Shown here: positions 53,348 through 61,953 of the stretch, one piece after another
Numbering within the stretch: position 1 is the stretch's first letter
How the letters are laid out: the number at the start of each line of letters is the position of its first letter
Assembly (NCBI RefSeq): GCF_014268445.2
Contig: NZ_CP077089.1
Span: 4,395,501 to 4,459,500 of the forward strand
Direction of reading: 5' to 3'
Source: Pseudomonas tensinigenes
GTDB taxonomy: Bacteria > Pseudomonadota > Gammaproteobacteria > Pseudomonadales > Pseudomonadaceae
DNA: 64,000 bases
Made by a program: the position numbers and the translations under genes
The notes under the pieces: model-generated
Told to the model about the DNA's origin: nothing
What the model saw: only the letters and a program-made list of their open reading frames with translations
Databases searched by the model: none

Positions 53348-53884
53348 TCAGAACGTCAGTTCAACAGCGACGGTGTCGGTGTACGTCCCCGCCGGCAAAC
53401 CGGCCTTGCCCACCGCCTGACCGTAGATGTTCACCGTCTGCGCGACACCGGTGCTGGCGGCGAGATTGATCGTCCCGTCGATCGCCAGCAGTTGCGAGTG
53501 CCCGGCATCGGTGTACAAGTCGTACGGCACGTAATTGGCCACCCCGTCGTACAACGCTCGGGTGCCGCCCGGTGACATGCCGTCATGGGAACCGGCGCGC
53601 ACCTTGACCGTCGGCGTAGTGCCGCTGGAGCAGAGAATCGACAGCGCCCCGCCACCACCGCCCAACACTTGCCCGGTGGCCGTGGTGAACAGGCTGTTGG
53701 CGGTGCCGAAGTTCAACGCACCGAAGTTCAGCCCGGTGGAACCGCCAGCGCCGTTGACCTGACAACTGCTGATCAGTATCAGGCTGGAAGTGATCTGGCC
53801 GGTGACCGTGGTGGCGGCGTTGGCACTGGAAACCAGCGCCAGGCCAAGCAACGACAAACCTATCCTTGATGCAAACGTACGCAT
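53348..53884 (-). CDS. SCPU-domain fimbrial subunit, probable major pilin
   Basis: This 178-residue subunit has a clear signal peptide (RIGLSLLGLALVSSANA) and mature start ATTVTGQITSSLILISSCQVNGAGGSTGLNFGALNFGTANSLF, the pattern of CsuA/B major subunits, ending GTYTDTVAVELTF. It is rich in Gly/Ala/Thr. AGAGGA precedes the ATG. Third of four subunit genes. Confidence 0.88.
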   Translation of the reverse strand: MRTFASRIGLSLLGLALVSSANAATTVTGQITSSLILISSCQVNGAGGSTGLNFGALNFGTANSLFTTATGQVLGGGGGALSILCSSGTTPTVKVRAGSHDGMSPGGTRALYDGVANYVPYDLYTDAGHSQLLAIDGTINLAASTGVAQTVNIYGQAVGKAGLPAGTYTDTVAVELTF

Positions 53885-53904
53885 GGTGTCCGTCCTCTAC
53901 GGGG

Positions 53905-54438
53905 TTACCAGTCGAGCGTCACCGTCAGCGTGTCGGTATAGACACCTGCCGGTACCGCACGGGTATTCGCCACCACCGAGCCAAATACCGGAATGGGTAT
54001 CTGCGCAGCGCTGGTGACAGCGAAATTGTGTTGCTGGCCGATGCTGTAGCTCCGGGCGCCGGAGGGATCGACGAACAGCTGATAGGGAAGAGTCTGGCGG
54101 CCGTTGCTCAGGCGCCGGGTATTGCCGTCACCGTGGGTGCCGCCGTCGATGGTGACGGTGAACCCGGTGACCGAGGGGTTGCAGGCGACGTTGAGCTTGC
54201 CGCTGCTGTCACCGTCGAGACTGGCCTTGATCGGTGCGTTCCAGGTGGGCCCCTGAAGGCCGAAATCGAGGGTGCCGAGGGCACTGACCGGACTGTCGGG
54301 AGTACTGGTGTTGGTGACTTCGCAGCCGGCAATCAGGATCAGCCGCGCATTGATCTGCCCACTGACCGCCGCTTGCGCCTCGTCTGCGAGCAATGCCAGC
54401 GTACCTGCCGCCACCACCATCCAGTGTTTTCCTGTCAT
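53905..54438 (-). CDS. SCPU-domain fimbrial subunit (second in operon)
   Basis: This 177-residue subunit has signal peptide WMVVAAGTLALLADEAQA, then AVSGQINARLILIAGCEVTNTST...LNVACNPSVTGFTVTIDGGTHGDGNTRRL, ending AGVYTDTLTVTLDW. It resembles the third subunit closely (SGQI.ARLILI.GC versus TGQITSSLILISSC), suggesting duplication. The ATG at 54438 is preferred; an upstream TTG at 54471 would add 11 polar residues before the signal. Confidence 0.85.
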   Translation of the reverse strand: MTGKHWMVVAAGTLALLADEAQAAVSGQINARLILIAGCEVTNTSTPDSPVSALGTLDFGLQGPTWNAPIKASLDGDSSGKLNVACNPSVTGFTVTIDGGTHGDGNTRRLSNGRQTLPYQLFVDPSGARSYSIGQQHNFAVTSAAQIPIPVFGSVVANTRAVPAGVYTDTLTVTLDW

Positions 54439-54538
54439 CGCGACCGTCCCTGCTCCTTTACGCTGACTCAATCACCGCGCTCATCATTGAACGCCTTCCT
54501 TGTGCACCCGCGTCCACCGGTGCCTGTTGCCATCGCGA

Positions 54539-55060
54539 TCACCAGGTGACCGTTACCTTGACCAGATCCGAATAACGCCCGACTCGCGGCACTTCGGCCA
54601 ATCGCTCGATCCGCGCGTACAGTGGCAGCTCCACTGTGCCGCTGTCCGGCACCCGCCCGCTGACCGGCACATCCACCACCAGCGGCAGCCGTCGCGCCGC
54701 GTCCTGATACAAGCGGTACGGAATCGGTTTGCTGCCCGTCGAAGCGGCCATATAGCGGACTTCACCGACACCGCCATGCAAGCCACCGTCGACGCGCATC
54801 TGGTACGGCGTGTCCGGATTGCATTCCAGGCGTGGCAGGCGTTGATTGGTCAACGCGGCGGCCAATGGCCCGGCGGGGTCATCGAGGCGTGCGGTGCTGC
54901 CGAAGTCGAGCACACCCAGTTGCTCGATGCCGGCGTTACGCTGCTGGCCGACCAACTGGCAGCCGCGCTGCACATCGACGCGCACTTCAACCTGAAGATC
55001 TGCCGCATGAACAGGCGCAACGAGTGCCCCCAGCAGGCTCATGACCACATGTACATTCAC
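54539..55060 (-). CDS. SCPU-domain fimbrial subunit (first in operon)
   Basis: This 173-residue protein has signal peptide HVVMSLLGALVAPVHA, then LQVEVRVDVQRGCQLVGQQRNAGIEQLGVLDFGS...PRLECNPDTPYQMRVDGGLHGG and end GRYSDLVKVTVTW. The GTG at 55060 is used because AAGGAA stands 7 nt before it; an ATG at 55042 would cut the signal peptide. It is the most divergent of the four subunits and opens the seven-gene operon. Confidence 0.83.
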   Translation of the reverse strand: MNVHVVMSLLGALVAPVHAADLQVEVRVDVQRGCQLVGQQRNAGIEQLGVLDFGSTARLDDPAGPLAAALTNQRLPRLECNPDTPYQMRVDGGLHGGVGEVRYMAASTGSKPIPYRLYQDAARRLPLVVDVPVSGRVPDSGTVELPLYARIERLAEVPRVGRYSDLVKVTVTW

Positions 55061-55323
55061 TGCGCCGTTCCTTGTCAGTGATCACTTGCGACGTCGTTTC
55101 TGTGATTGAGGTTAGCAACGGTCGACGATTCCGCCAGTCGATTGGATCCAGGCATCGCCCGGGATATGTTTCGAAAGGTTGGCAACAGGTCGAGCCATGT
55201 CGCTGAAAATAGCTGTACGTGCCGCACAAATTTGTTCAATTACCGCCCACTGTCGATCCGCTGTGGTGGCTGGCCAACCCGGCGCCTGGTTACACTGTGT
55301 CGCCGCGCTCCCGGGAGCCGGTC

Positions 55324-56478
55324 TTGACGAACACGGAGACGCCCACAGTGCCTGTCCACCCGCCGAAACGATCGCGACTGATCCAGCGCTGGCCGGCGTT
55401 GCGCCGCTGGTTGGGCAAGGGTTTGCCGGCCGGTGCCGGACATGACGCCAGCGCCCAGTCGATCCGCGATTACTTCCGGCACAAGGCTGGTGCTCAGGGT
55501 TACACCCTCAGCCACAGCCAGCAGCGCGTCATTGATTGCATGGCGCAGCAGGCCAGTCTGCTGTTTGGCCCCAGCAACCGAACCGCGCCGAGTCTCTATC
55601 TGTTCGGCGCCGTCGGACGCGGCAAGAGCTGGTTGCTCGATGGCTTTTTTCAGGCCTTGCCGATCACCCAGAAACGGCGCCTGCATTTCCATCAGTTTTT
55701 CGCGCAATTGCATCAGGGCATGTTCAGCCATCGCGAGCAGGACGATGCCCTCGAAGTGACCCTCGACGAACTGCTGGAGGATTGTCGGGTGCTGTGTTTC
55801 GACGAGTTTCATGTGCATGACATCGGCGATGCCATGCTCATCACTCGGCTGTTCAAGGCACTGTTCAAACGGCGAATTCTGCTGTTGGTGACCTCCAACT
55901 ATGCGCCGGAAGGGCTGCTGCCCAATCCGCTCTATCACGCGCGCTTCAAACCGGTGATCGCACTGATCAATACGCGCATGCAGGTGATGGAAGTCGGTGG
56001 TCCGCACGATTACCGCAGTCAGGCGCGCCACTCTGCACATCAGATCTTCACTCAGGGGCATTACGTGTGGCCGGCCACGCCAGCGCAACGCATCGCTCTG
56101 GAGCTGCCGCCGGCCGATACGCCAGCCATTCGGTTATCCGTCGGCAGCCGGCAGTTTCAGGCTCGATTGTGTGAAGAGCGGCGGGTTGGTTTTACCTTCA
56201 GCGATCTGTGTGAACAGCCAACGGCGGTCATGGACTATCTGGAACTGTGCCGACGTTTCGATCGCTGGATCATTGATGATCTACCAGAGCTGGGGGAATG
56301 CTCGATCGCCGCGCAACAGCGCTTCATCAACCTGATCGACGTGCTGTACGACCAGGACAAGCATCTGACGCTGCTCGGCCGGCTACCCTTGCGTGAAAGC
56401 CTGGACGGCCACGCCATTGACCTGGCGCGCACCCGCAGCCGCTTGGGGCAATTGCAAGAGATGCACAACGACGACTGA
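55324..56478 (+). CDS. zapE: AFG1/ZapE-family ATPase
   Basis: This P-loop ATPase of about 384 residues has Walker A LFGAVGRGKSWLLD, Walker B CRVLCFDEFHVHDIGDAML and sensor region RRILLLVTSNYAPEGLLPNPLYHARFKPVIALI. VGGPHDYR and DLCEQPTAVMDYLELCRRFDRWIIDDLPEL are ZapE/AFG1 features. In E. coli ZapE stimulates cell division at the Z ring and is made under oxygen limitation or stress. A TTG at 55324 with GGGAG 6 nt upstream gives the family length (about 375); the frame stays open upstream to 55219, so the start is uncertain. The region 55061-55323 before it shows no recognisable site but must hold the divergent promoters. Confidence 0.88.
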   Translation: MTNTETPTVPVHPPKRSRLIQRWPALRRWLGKGLPAGAGHDASAQSIRDYFRHKAGAQGYTLSHSQQRVIDCMAQQASLLFGPSNRTAPSLYLFGAVGRGKSWLLDGFFQALPITQKRRLHFHQFFAQLHQGMFSHREQDDALEVTLDELLEDCRVLCFDEFHVHDIGDAMLITRLFKALFKRRILLLVTSNYAPEGLLPNPLYHARFKPVIALINTRMQVMEVGGPHDYRSQARHSAHQIFTQGHYVWPATPAQRIALELPPADTPAIRLSVGSRQFQARLCEERRVGFTFSDLCEQPTAVMDYLELCRRFDRWIIDDLPELGECSIAAQQRFINLIDVLYDQDKHLTLLGRLPLRESLDGHAIDLARTRSRLGQLQEMHNDD

Positions 56479-56490
56479 CCACACAGCTCA

Positions 56491-56575
56491 TGTGGGAGCC
56501 TGCTCGCGAAGGCGGGGTGTCAGTCAATACATAAGCGGACGACATTCCGCTTTCGCGAGCAAGCTCGCTCCCACA
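56491..56575. repeat. REPIN with a shortened left arm
   Basis: The left arm reads TGTGGGAGCCTGCTCGCG and lacks the GAGC present in other copies (TGTGGGAGCGAGCCTGCTCG). The right arm TTCGCGAGCAAGCTCGCTCC is complete. A 4-bp loss between short repeats is the likely cause. Confidence 0.88.
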
Positions 56576-56689
56576 AAAGGCATCTGAAGTTTCGCCACCT
56601 ATCCAATTTCAAATCCGGGTATTGCCGTTATCATGTCGCCCATCCTCAGCGCCCCAGCGGCGCGCCCCTGATCAATAGCGAACACCAAC

Positions 56690-58003
56690 ATGCACACCCT
56701 TGCTCAATTACGCGCCGGCGAGTTGTCGGGCATTACGCGACTGGATCTGTCCTGCGGACTGACCGAGTTCCCGCGCGAGATTTTCGATCTGGCCGATACC
56801 CTGGAAATCCTCAACCTCAGCGGCAACCAATTGAGTAGCCTGCCGGATGACTTGCACCGTCTGACACGCCTGCGCGTGCTGTTCTGCTCCGACAACCCGT
56901 TCACCGAACTGCCGGCCTGCCTCGGCCAGTGCGCTGCCCTGACGATGATCGGCTTCAAGGCCAACCGCATCGTCAACGTACCCGGCAACGCTCTGCCACC
57001 CGCGTTGCGCTGGCTGATCCTGACCGACAACTGCATCGAGAACCTGCCGATCGAACTGGGTGAGCGCCCTGCCCTGCAAAAACTCATGCTGTCCGGCAAC
57101 CGTCTGCAAACGCTGCCGCCCTCCCTGAGCAACTGCCATCGTCTGGAGCTGCTGCGCATCTCTGCCAACCGCCTGAGCGAACTGCCGCAGTGGCTGCTCA
57201 ACCTGCCGAGCCTGACCTGGCTGGCCTACGCCGGTAACCCGCTGGAGACCGAGGCGGACGCCGCCGCGCTGGAAGCGACACCACAAATCTCCTGGTCGGC
57301 GCTGCGTCTGGAACAGCGTTTGGGCGAAGGTGCCTCGGGGGTCATTTCCCGGGCGAGCTGGCAACGCGCCGATGGCTCAGTGACACCGGTCGCGGTGAAG
57401 CTGTACAAAGGTGAAATGACCAGCGACGGTTCGCCGCTGCACGAAATGAATGCCTGTATTAGCGCCGGCCTGCATCCCAATCTGATCCGGGTCGAAGGGC
57501 GCATCATTGGCCATCCCGACGGCCAGCAAGGCTTGGTGATGCAGTTGATCGATCCGTCGTTCGGCAACCTCGCCGGTCTGCCCAGCCTGGCGTCTTGCTC
57601 ACGAGATGTTTACGCCGATGATTGCCGGTTCACTGCCGAGGTCGCGCTGAACATTGCCAAAGGTATCGCTTCGGCAGCCGATCACTTGCACCAGCAAGGC
57701 ATCACCCACGGCGATCTCTACGGGCACAACATTCTGTTGAATGAGCGCGGCGATTGCCTGCTCGGAGATTTTGGCGGGGCATCGTTCCACGCCATTGCCG
57801 ATACAGCGGAAACTCGCGCGTTGCAACGCATCGAAGTGCGTGCGTTCGGGATTTTGCTGGGGGAATTGCTGGCGCGCATCGACTCGGGGTTGAGTGATGA
57901 GCGGCGTGCGGTGCTTGAAGAGCTGGAGCGGCGTTGCTGTCAGGCGGATGTGCTGGCGCGGCCGGGGTTCGGAGAGGTCATGAAGCAACTTGAAGATCTG
58001 TGA
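56690..58003 (+). CDS. Leucine-rich-repeat protein kinase
   Basis: This 437-residue soluble protein fuses about eight leucine-rich repeats (residues 15-205, e.g. LEILNLSGNQLSSLPDDL, LQKLMLSGNRLQTLPPSL, LELLRISANRLSELPQWL) to a eukaryote-like kinase domain (about 210-437). Kinase motifs: LGEGASGVISRA (glycine loop), VAVKLYKGE (ATP-binding Lys), HGDLYGHNILL (catalytic loop, HGD in place of HRD, Asn kept) and LLGDFGGAS (DFG). The catalytic residues are therefore present. Substrates are unknown. No phosphatase gene or signal peptide adjoins it. The kind is known in Pseudomonas but not functionally explained. Confidence 0.92.
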   Translation: MHTLAQLRAGELSGITRLDLSCGLTEFPREIFDLADTLEILNLSGNQLSSLPDDLHRLTRLRVLFCSDNPFTELPACLGQCAALTMIGFKANRIVNVPGNALPPALRWLILTDNCIENLPIELGERPALQKLMLSGNRLQTLPPSLSNCHRLELLRISANRLSELPQWLLNLPSLTWLAYAGNPLETEADAAALEATPQISWSALRLEQRLGEGASGVISRASWQRADGSVTPVAVKLYKGEMTSDGSPLHEMNACISAGLHPNLIRVEGRIIGHPDGQQGLVMQLIDPSFGNLAGLPSLASCSRDVYADDCRFTAEVALNIAKGIASAADHLHQQGITHGDLYGHNILLNERGDCLLGDFGGASFHAIADTAETRALQRIEVRAFGILLGELLARIDSGLSDERRAVLEELERRCCQADVLARPGFGEVMKQLEDL

Positions 58004-58017
58004 CCGCTGCGCGGTCA

Positions 58018-58092
58018 ATCGCTAGCAGGCTAGCTCCCACACTGGATCTGTGGCGTTCACAAATCCCCTGTGGGAGCTAGCCTGCCAGCGAT
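58018..58092. repeat. REPIN, GCTAGCAGGC type
   Basis: ATCGCTAGCAGGCTAGCTCC and TGTGGGAGCTAGCCTGCCAG face each other between the convergent kinase and YebC-family genes. The inner arm changed to GCCAGCGAT, so one pair is lost. It is closer to the copy at 19975 than to the GCGAGC group. Confidence 0.85.
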
Positions 58093-58115
58093 GAGGCCAT
58101 CACTGACGAAGTCGA

Positions 58116-58820
58116 TCAGCCCGCCAGGCCGACAAACATGTCCTGCACGTCATCATGGTTGTCGAGGCCTTCGAGGAACGCTTCAACCTCAGCCATCTGC
58201 TCGTCGCTCAAACCGCTGACCGGGTTCTTCGGCTGGTAGCCGAGTTTGGCCGACAGCACGGTGAAGCCTTGCTCTGGCAGCGCTTTCTGCACCGAGTCCA
58301 GATCAGTAGGATCGGTCAGGAACAGCGTCGCGCCCTCTTCGCCCGGCTCGAAATCCTGAGCACCGGCTTCGATCGCGGCCATTTCCGGATCGGCGTCCGG
58401 AGTGTCCGGCGAGGCTTCGATCATGCCGACGTGGTTGAAGTCCCAGGCCACCGAGCCGGAAGCGCCCAGTTGGCCCTTGCGGAAGGCCACGCGGATTTCC
58501 GCGACAGTACGGTTGATGTTGTCGGTCACGCACTCGACGATCAGCGGCACCTGGTGCGGGGCGAAGCCTTCGTAGGTCACGCGATGGTATTGCACGGTTT
58601 CACCCAGCAGACCGGCGCCTTTCTTGATCGCGCGATCCAGGGTTTCTTTTGGCATCGAGGCTTTCTTGGCCTGTTCGACCACCAGACGCAGGTGTGCGTT
58701 GGTGGTGGTATCGGCACCGTTGCGGGCAGCGATGGTGATTTCCTTCACCAGTTTGCCGAAGATCTTGCCCTTGGCGTTGGCTGCCGCTTCTTTGTGTTTA
58801 ACCTTCCACTGTGCGCCCAT
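58116..58820 (-). CDS. YebC/PmpR-family DNA-binding regulator (YeeN-like paralogue)
   Basis: This 234-residue protein has family stretches [102 protein letters not shown], and a C-terminal acidic end. The N-terminus [14 protein letters not shown] lacks the MAGHSKW of true YebC. It is not next to ruvC, so this is the second, YeeN-like paralogue. Family members act as transcription regulators, and TACO1/YebC proteins also aid translation of proline-rich stretches. Confidence 0.9.
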   Translation of the reverse strand: MGAQWKVKHKEAAANAKGKIFGKLVKEITIAARNGADTTTNAHLRLVVEQAKKASMPKETLDRAIKKGAGLLGETVQYHRVTYEGFAPHQVPLIVECVTDNINRTVAEIRVAFRKGQLGASGSVAWDFNHVGMIEASPDTPDADPEMAAIEAGAQDFEPGEEGATLFLTDPTDLDSVQKALPEQGFTVLSAKLGYQPKNPVSGLSDEQMAEVEAFLEGLDNHDDVQDMFVGLAG

Positions 58821-59039
58821 TACTCACTCTCTTGATCTGTGGCGCCGAGACATCTATTGGCCGACGCGTGCCGGCAAGTTTATACGGCCTAAAGTCGGCA
58901 ATCGACCAAAAAAACAATCTGGAATCGACATCTTCACCAGACCTTGTAGGGCGATTCTGAAAACACCCTTTGACATGACCTTTCGGCGCTGGGGTTTCGT
59001 ACCCTCTTAAACCCGTATTGCCTGACAGAGCCTGTTCGA

Positions 59040-60443
59040 ATGCTCAATGACAAGGAAAGTCCGTTTACCCTGACCCTGACCAATAGCGGTTTATGCCTGC
59101 CGGTGTTGCGCTTTCGCGGCGAGGAAGCGCTCAACCAGCCTTACCGGTTCGACATCGAACTTATCGGTCTGGCCCCCGCCGTGGCGCCGGGTACGCTGTT
59201 GCAGCAACCGGTATTCCTGCGCCTGGACGACCATCACGGGATTCACGGGATCATCCACAGCGCCAGTTGTGAACATTGCGGTACCCATCGCATCGGCTAT
59301 CGCCTGATGATAGTGCCGTCGCTGCAGCGGTTGGCACAGCCGAGCAGACGTCGGGTGTTCGTGCAACAGAGCGTGCCGGAGATTCTCCAGCAGTTGCTCG
59401 CGGAAAATGCTCTGCCCGCCGAAGGCTACCGGATTGAAATGACCGTGGGGTGCTATCCGGTGCGGCCGTTCTGCATCCAGTTCGAGGAAAGCGATCTGGC
59501 ACTGCTGCACAGGCTCTGCGAGGAAGAAGGTATCCACTATCACTTCGAACACCGCGCGGACGGTCACGTCGTGGTTTTCGCCGATGACAGCCTGAGTTTG
59601 CCGCAAGAACCGGCCCTGCTGCCGTTCATGGATGAACAGCAAGCGTGCTCACCCTGCGTCAGCGCGCTATTCCAGCATCACCACGCCGCCCCCATGACGA
59701 CACTGCCCACGGTACGCAATCGGGGGCAGCGGGCCATCGACGAGGACGCTGCCAATCAAAGCCGATCAATGGCCCGGCCGCCGGTGCTTTCTCTGGAACA
59801 ACGCCACAGCGAACAACGCAGTCGACGGCACTTGGAACGACAACGCTGCCACCTTCGTTCGGTCAATGGCCGCAGCGACTGTATCGGGTTGCTTAGCGGA
59901 CATTTGCTGCAAGTCAGCGAACATCCGATCAACAGCTTCAACGAACAATGGCGGATCACTGCCCTTAGCCATCAGGGTCAACACCCCTCGATTCTTGACC
60001 CGACGCCGACGGTACACCGCTATCACAACGATTTCACTGCCCAACCGTGGTCGACAGACTTTCGCCCGCCGCTTAAACAACAGCGCCCGAGCATCGCCGG
60101 GTATCACTTGGCGAACGTACTTGGTGTCGAGGGGCAACCGGCAAGACTCGACGACCAGGGGCGCGTCGCCGTCAGGTTGTGGCCAGCGGATTCAGCACCC
60201 GATGCCGATGCCAATGCCGATGCGATATGGCTGCCCATCGCCATGACCAGGGCCAACGGGCGAATCGTCCCTGAGGAGTTACCCTGTGTCGGCAGCGAAG
60301 TGTGGGTGAGCTTTCTCGACAGCGATCCGGATCGGCCCATTCTATGCCTGGGCAACTCACGCAAGCCCCCGCCTCGCGAGTCACCGCGCGCCCGCGACAG
60401 CAGCTTATTGCTCGACTGGCTGCTCAATAGCGACGCCCATTAG
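59040..60443 (+). CDS. VgrG-like type VI secretion spike protein, short form
   Basis: This 467-residue protein has the gp27-like part (FTLTLTNSGLCLPVLRFRGEEALNQPYRFDIELIG, FVQQSVPEILQQLLAENAL, CIQFEESDLALLHRLCEEEGIHYHFEHRADGH) and the gp5 OB fold (DDQGRVAVRLWPADSAPDADANADAIWLPIAM, EELPCVGSEVWVSFLDSDPDRPILCLG). It stops just after the OB fold, so the long beta-helix needle found in most VgrGs (600 or more residues) is missing. No hcp, effector, adaptor or other T6SS gene is nearby. It may be a short spike that docks a separate effector, or a decaying remnant; the frame is intact. Confidence 0.87.
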   Translation: MLNDKESPFTLTLTNSGLCLPVLRFRGEEALNQPYRFDIELIGLAPAVAPGTLLQQPVFLRLDDHHGIHGIIHSASCEHCGTHRIGYRLMIVPSLQRLAQPSRRRVFVQQSVPEILQQLLAENALPAEGYRIEMTVGCYPVRPFCIQFEESDLALLHRLCEEEGIHYHFEHRADGHVVVFADDSLSLPQEPALLPFMDEQQACSPCVSALFQHHHAAPMTTLPTVRNRGQRAIDEDAANQSRSMARPPVLSLEQRHSEQRSRRHLERQRCHLRSVNGRSDCIGLLSGHLLQVSEHPINSFNEQWRITALSHQGQHPSILDPTPTVHRYHNDFTAQPWSTDFRPPLKQQRPSIAGYHLANVLGVEGQPARLDDQGRVAVRLWPADSAPDADANADAIWLPIAMTRANGRIVPEELPCVGSEVWVSFLDSDPDRPILCLGNSRKPPPRESPRARDSSLLLDWLLNSDAH

Positions 60444-60451
60444 CCCCAATC

Positions 60452-60476
60452 GGCAGGAGCTGCCGCAGTTCCTGCC
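60452..60476. terminator. Hairpin between convergent vgrG and FAD oxidoreductase
   Basis: GGCAGGA (60452-60458) pairs with TCCTGCC (60470-60476) around an 11-nt loop in the 47-bp gap. No T-run is present, so it is a weak terminator candidate at best. Confidence 0.4.
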
Positions 60477-60490
60477 TGTGCAGCAGTGCA

Positions 60491-61882
60491 TTAACCTTTG
60501 TCAGCCTTGCCGGCCGCTGCGGCGAATTTCGCCAGGCGCACGTCGAGATGCCGAGGGCGCCGCCCGCGATCTTCGGCGCGCTCCTTGCGGCGGATGGCGT
60601 TGCGCACCATCAACGAGCCGAGGTAACGGATCGGCTCCGGCGGGAAATAGCCCAGTGGCCCGTTGACCAGCGGCGAGCGGGTCCACGGGTTGTCCAGGCC
60701 TTGCACCAGTGACGCGAGAATCTGCCCGCCCATATGGCACGGGCCGACGCCGCTGCCCGAATAGCCGAAACCGTAGAACACGTTGCCCGCGCCGCTCATC
60801 TGGCCAAAGAACGGCAAACCGGTGACCGAGCGATCCGACGGGCCGTTCCAGGTGGCATCTACTTTTACATCGGCAAACGCCGGGAAGAAGTCGGCGAGGC
60901 TATTTTTCAGCAGGCCGGCATACGGCGATGGCTGATCGAACACCGGCAGCATTCGCCCGCCAAAGGCGAAGGTGTTGCCGCCCTTGCCGAGCATGATCCG
61001 GCCGTCCGGGGTGTTGTGGTAGTAGTGCACGAAAATCCGCGAATCAAGCACCGTCACGCCGCTGGTCAAACCGATCTCCTGCAACAGATCCGGGCGCGGT
61101 TCGGTGATCAACATATCGCTGGAAACAATCGCCACGCTGCGCTCGAATTGCGGGAAAGCACGGGCCATCCACGCATTCATCGCCAGCACCACGCGATCGG
61201 CAACGATACTGCCGTTCGGCGTTTGCAGGCGTGCGGGACGCCCTTCTTCCAGTCCGGTCATCGCGGTGCTTTCGTGGATTTTCACGCCCAGTTGCAACGC
61301 CACCCGACGCAAGCCGCGCACCAGTTTGCCCGGCTGCACACTGGCCGCTGCCGGCGAGAACCAGCCTTCCAGATGCTTGCTCGAACCGGCCATGCGCTGC
61401 ACATCGGCGAGCGGACGCTGGGAGAACGAGTTGATGCCATTACGTTCCAGTGCGGCAATCACCGCATCGGTCGAGCCGACCTGCGCGCGGTTGGTCGCGG
61501 TGTACAGCGTGCCGTCGAGACGGTAATCGGCATCGACGCCGTACTGCTCACAGAACTCGCCGATCGCATGAATGCTGCGTTCCGACTCCTTGACCAAGCG
61601 CACCGCTTCTTCGACGCCAAACAAGCGCTCAAGGGTGAAATATTTTGCCGACCACGACAGCGCACAACCGCCGTTGCGCCCGCTCGCGCCAGCGCCGCAG
61701 ATGTCCGCTTCGATCAGCAACACATCGAGCTCGGGGTTCTGTTGCTTGAGCATGATTGCCGTCCACAACCCGGTGTAGCCGCCGCCAACGATGCACACAT
61801 CAGTGCGGACTTCACCCTGCAACGGCGGGCAGATTTCAGAGGTGTCGGCCTGCAAGGCTTGCTCCAGCCAAAACGGTCTCAT
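60491..61882 (-). CDS. FAD-dependent amine oxidoreductase (DAO family; possibly aminophosphonate-type)
   Basis: This 463-residue flavoprotein has the dinucleotide-binding motif VCIVGGGYTGLWTAIMLKQQNPELDVLLIEAD (about 28-60) and GASGRNGGCALSWSAKY. A C-terminal FAD segment is FFGQMSGAGNVFYGFGYSGSGVGPCHMGGQILASLV. The GRNGG...S.K pattern fits PuuB-like amine oxidases and the putative aminophosphonate oxidoreductases. The next gene upstream is a GlpT-type organophosphate permease and a LysR gene is divergent, which favours an aminophosphonate or similar phosphorylated amine as substrate. This remains inference. Confidence 0.82.
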   Translation of the reverse strand: MRPFWLEQALQADTSEICPPLQGEVRTDVCIVGGGYTGLWTAIMLKQQNPELDVLLIEADICGAGASGRNGGCALSWSAKYFTLERLFGVEEAVRLVKESERSIHAIGEFCEQYGVDADYRLDGTLYTATNRAQVGSTDAVIAALERNGINSFSQRPLADVQRMAGSSKHLEGWFSPAAASVQPGKLVRGLRRVALQLGVKIHESTAMTGLEEGRPARLQTPNGSIVADRVVLAMNAWMARAFPQFERSVAIVSSDMLITEPRPDLLQEIGLTSGVTVLDSRIFVHYYHNTPDGRIMLGKGGNTFAFGGRMLPVFDQPSPYAGLLKNSLADFFPAFADVKVDATWNGPSDRSVTGLPFFGQMSGAGNVFYGFGYSGSGVGPCHMGGQILASLVQGLDNPWTRSPLVNGPLGYFPPEPIRYLGSLMVRNAIRRKERAEDRGRRPRHLDVRLAKFAAAAGKADKG

Positions 61883-61953
61883 GTTTTTCTCCAGTCAGTT
61901 GGCCGCGCCACAGCCTGCCGCGAGCGCCGCAGCAGGCCGCGAGGCAAAGGGTT

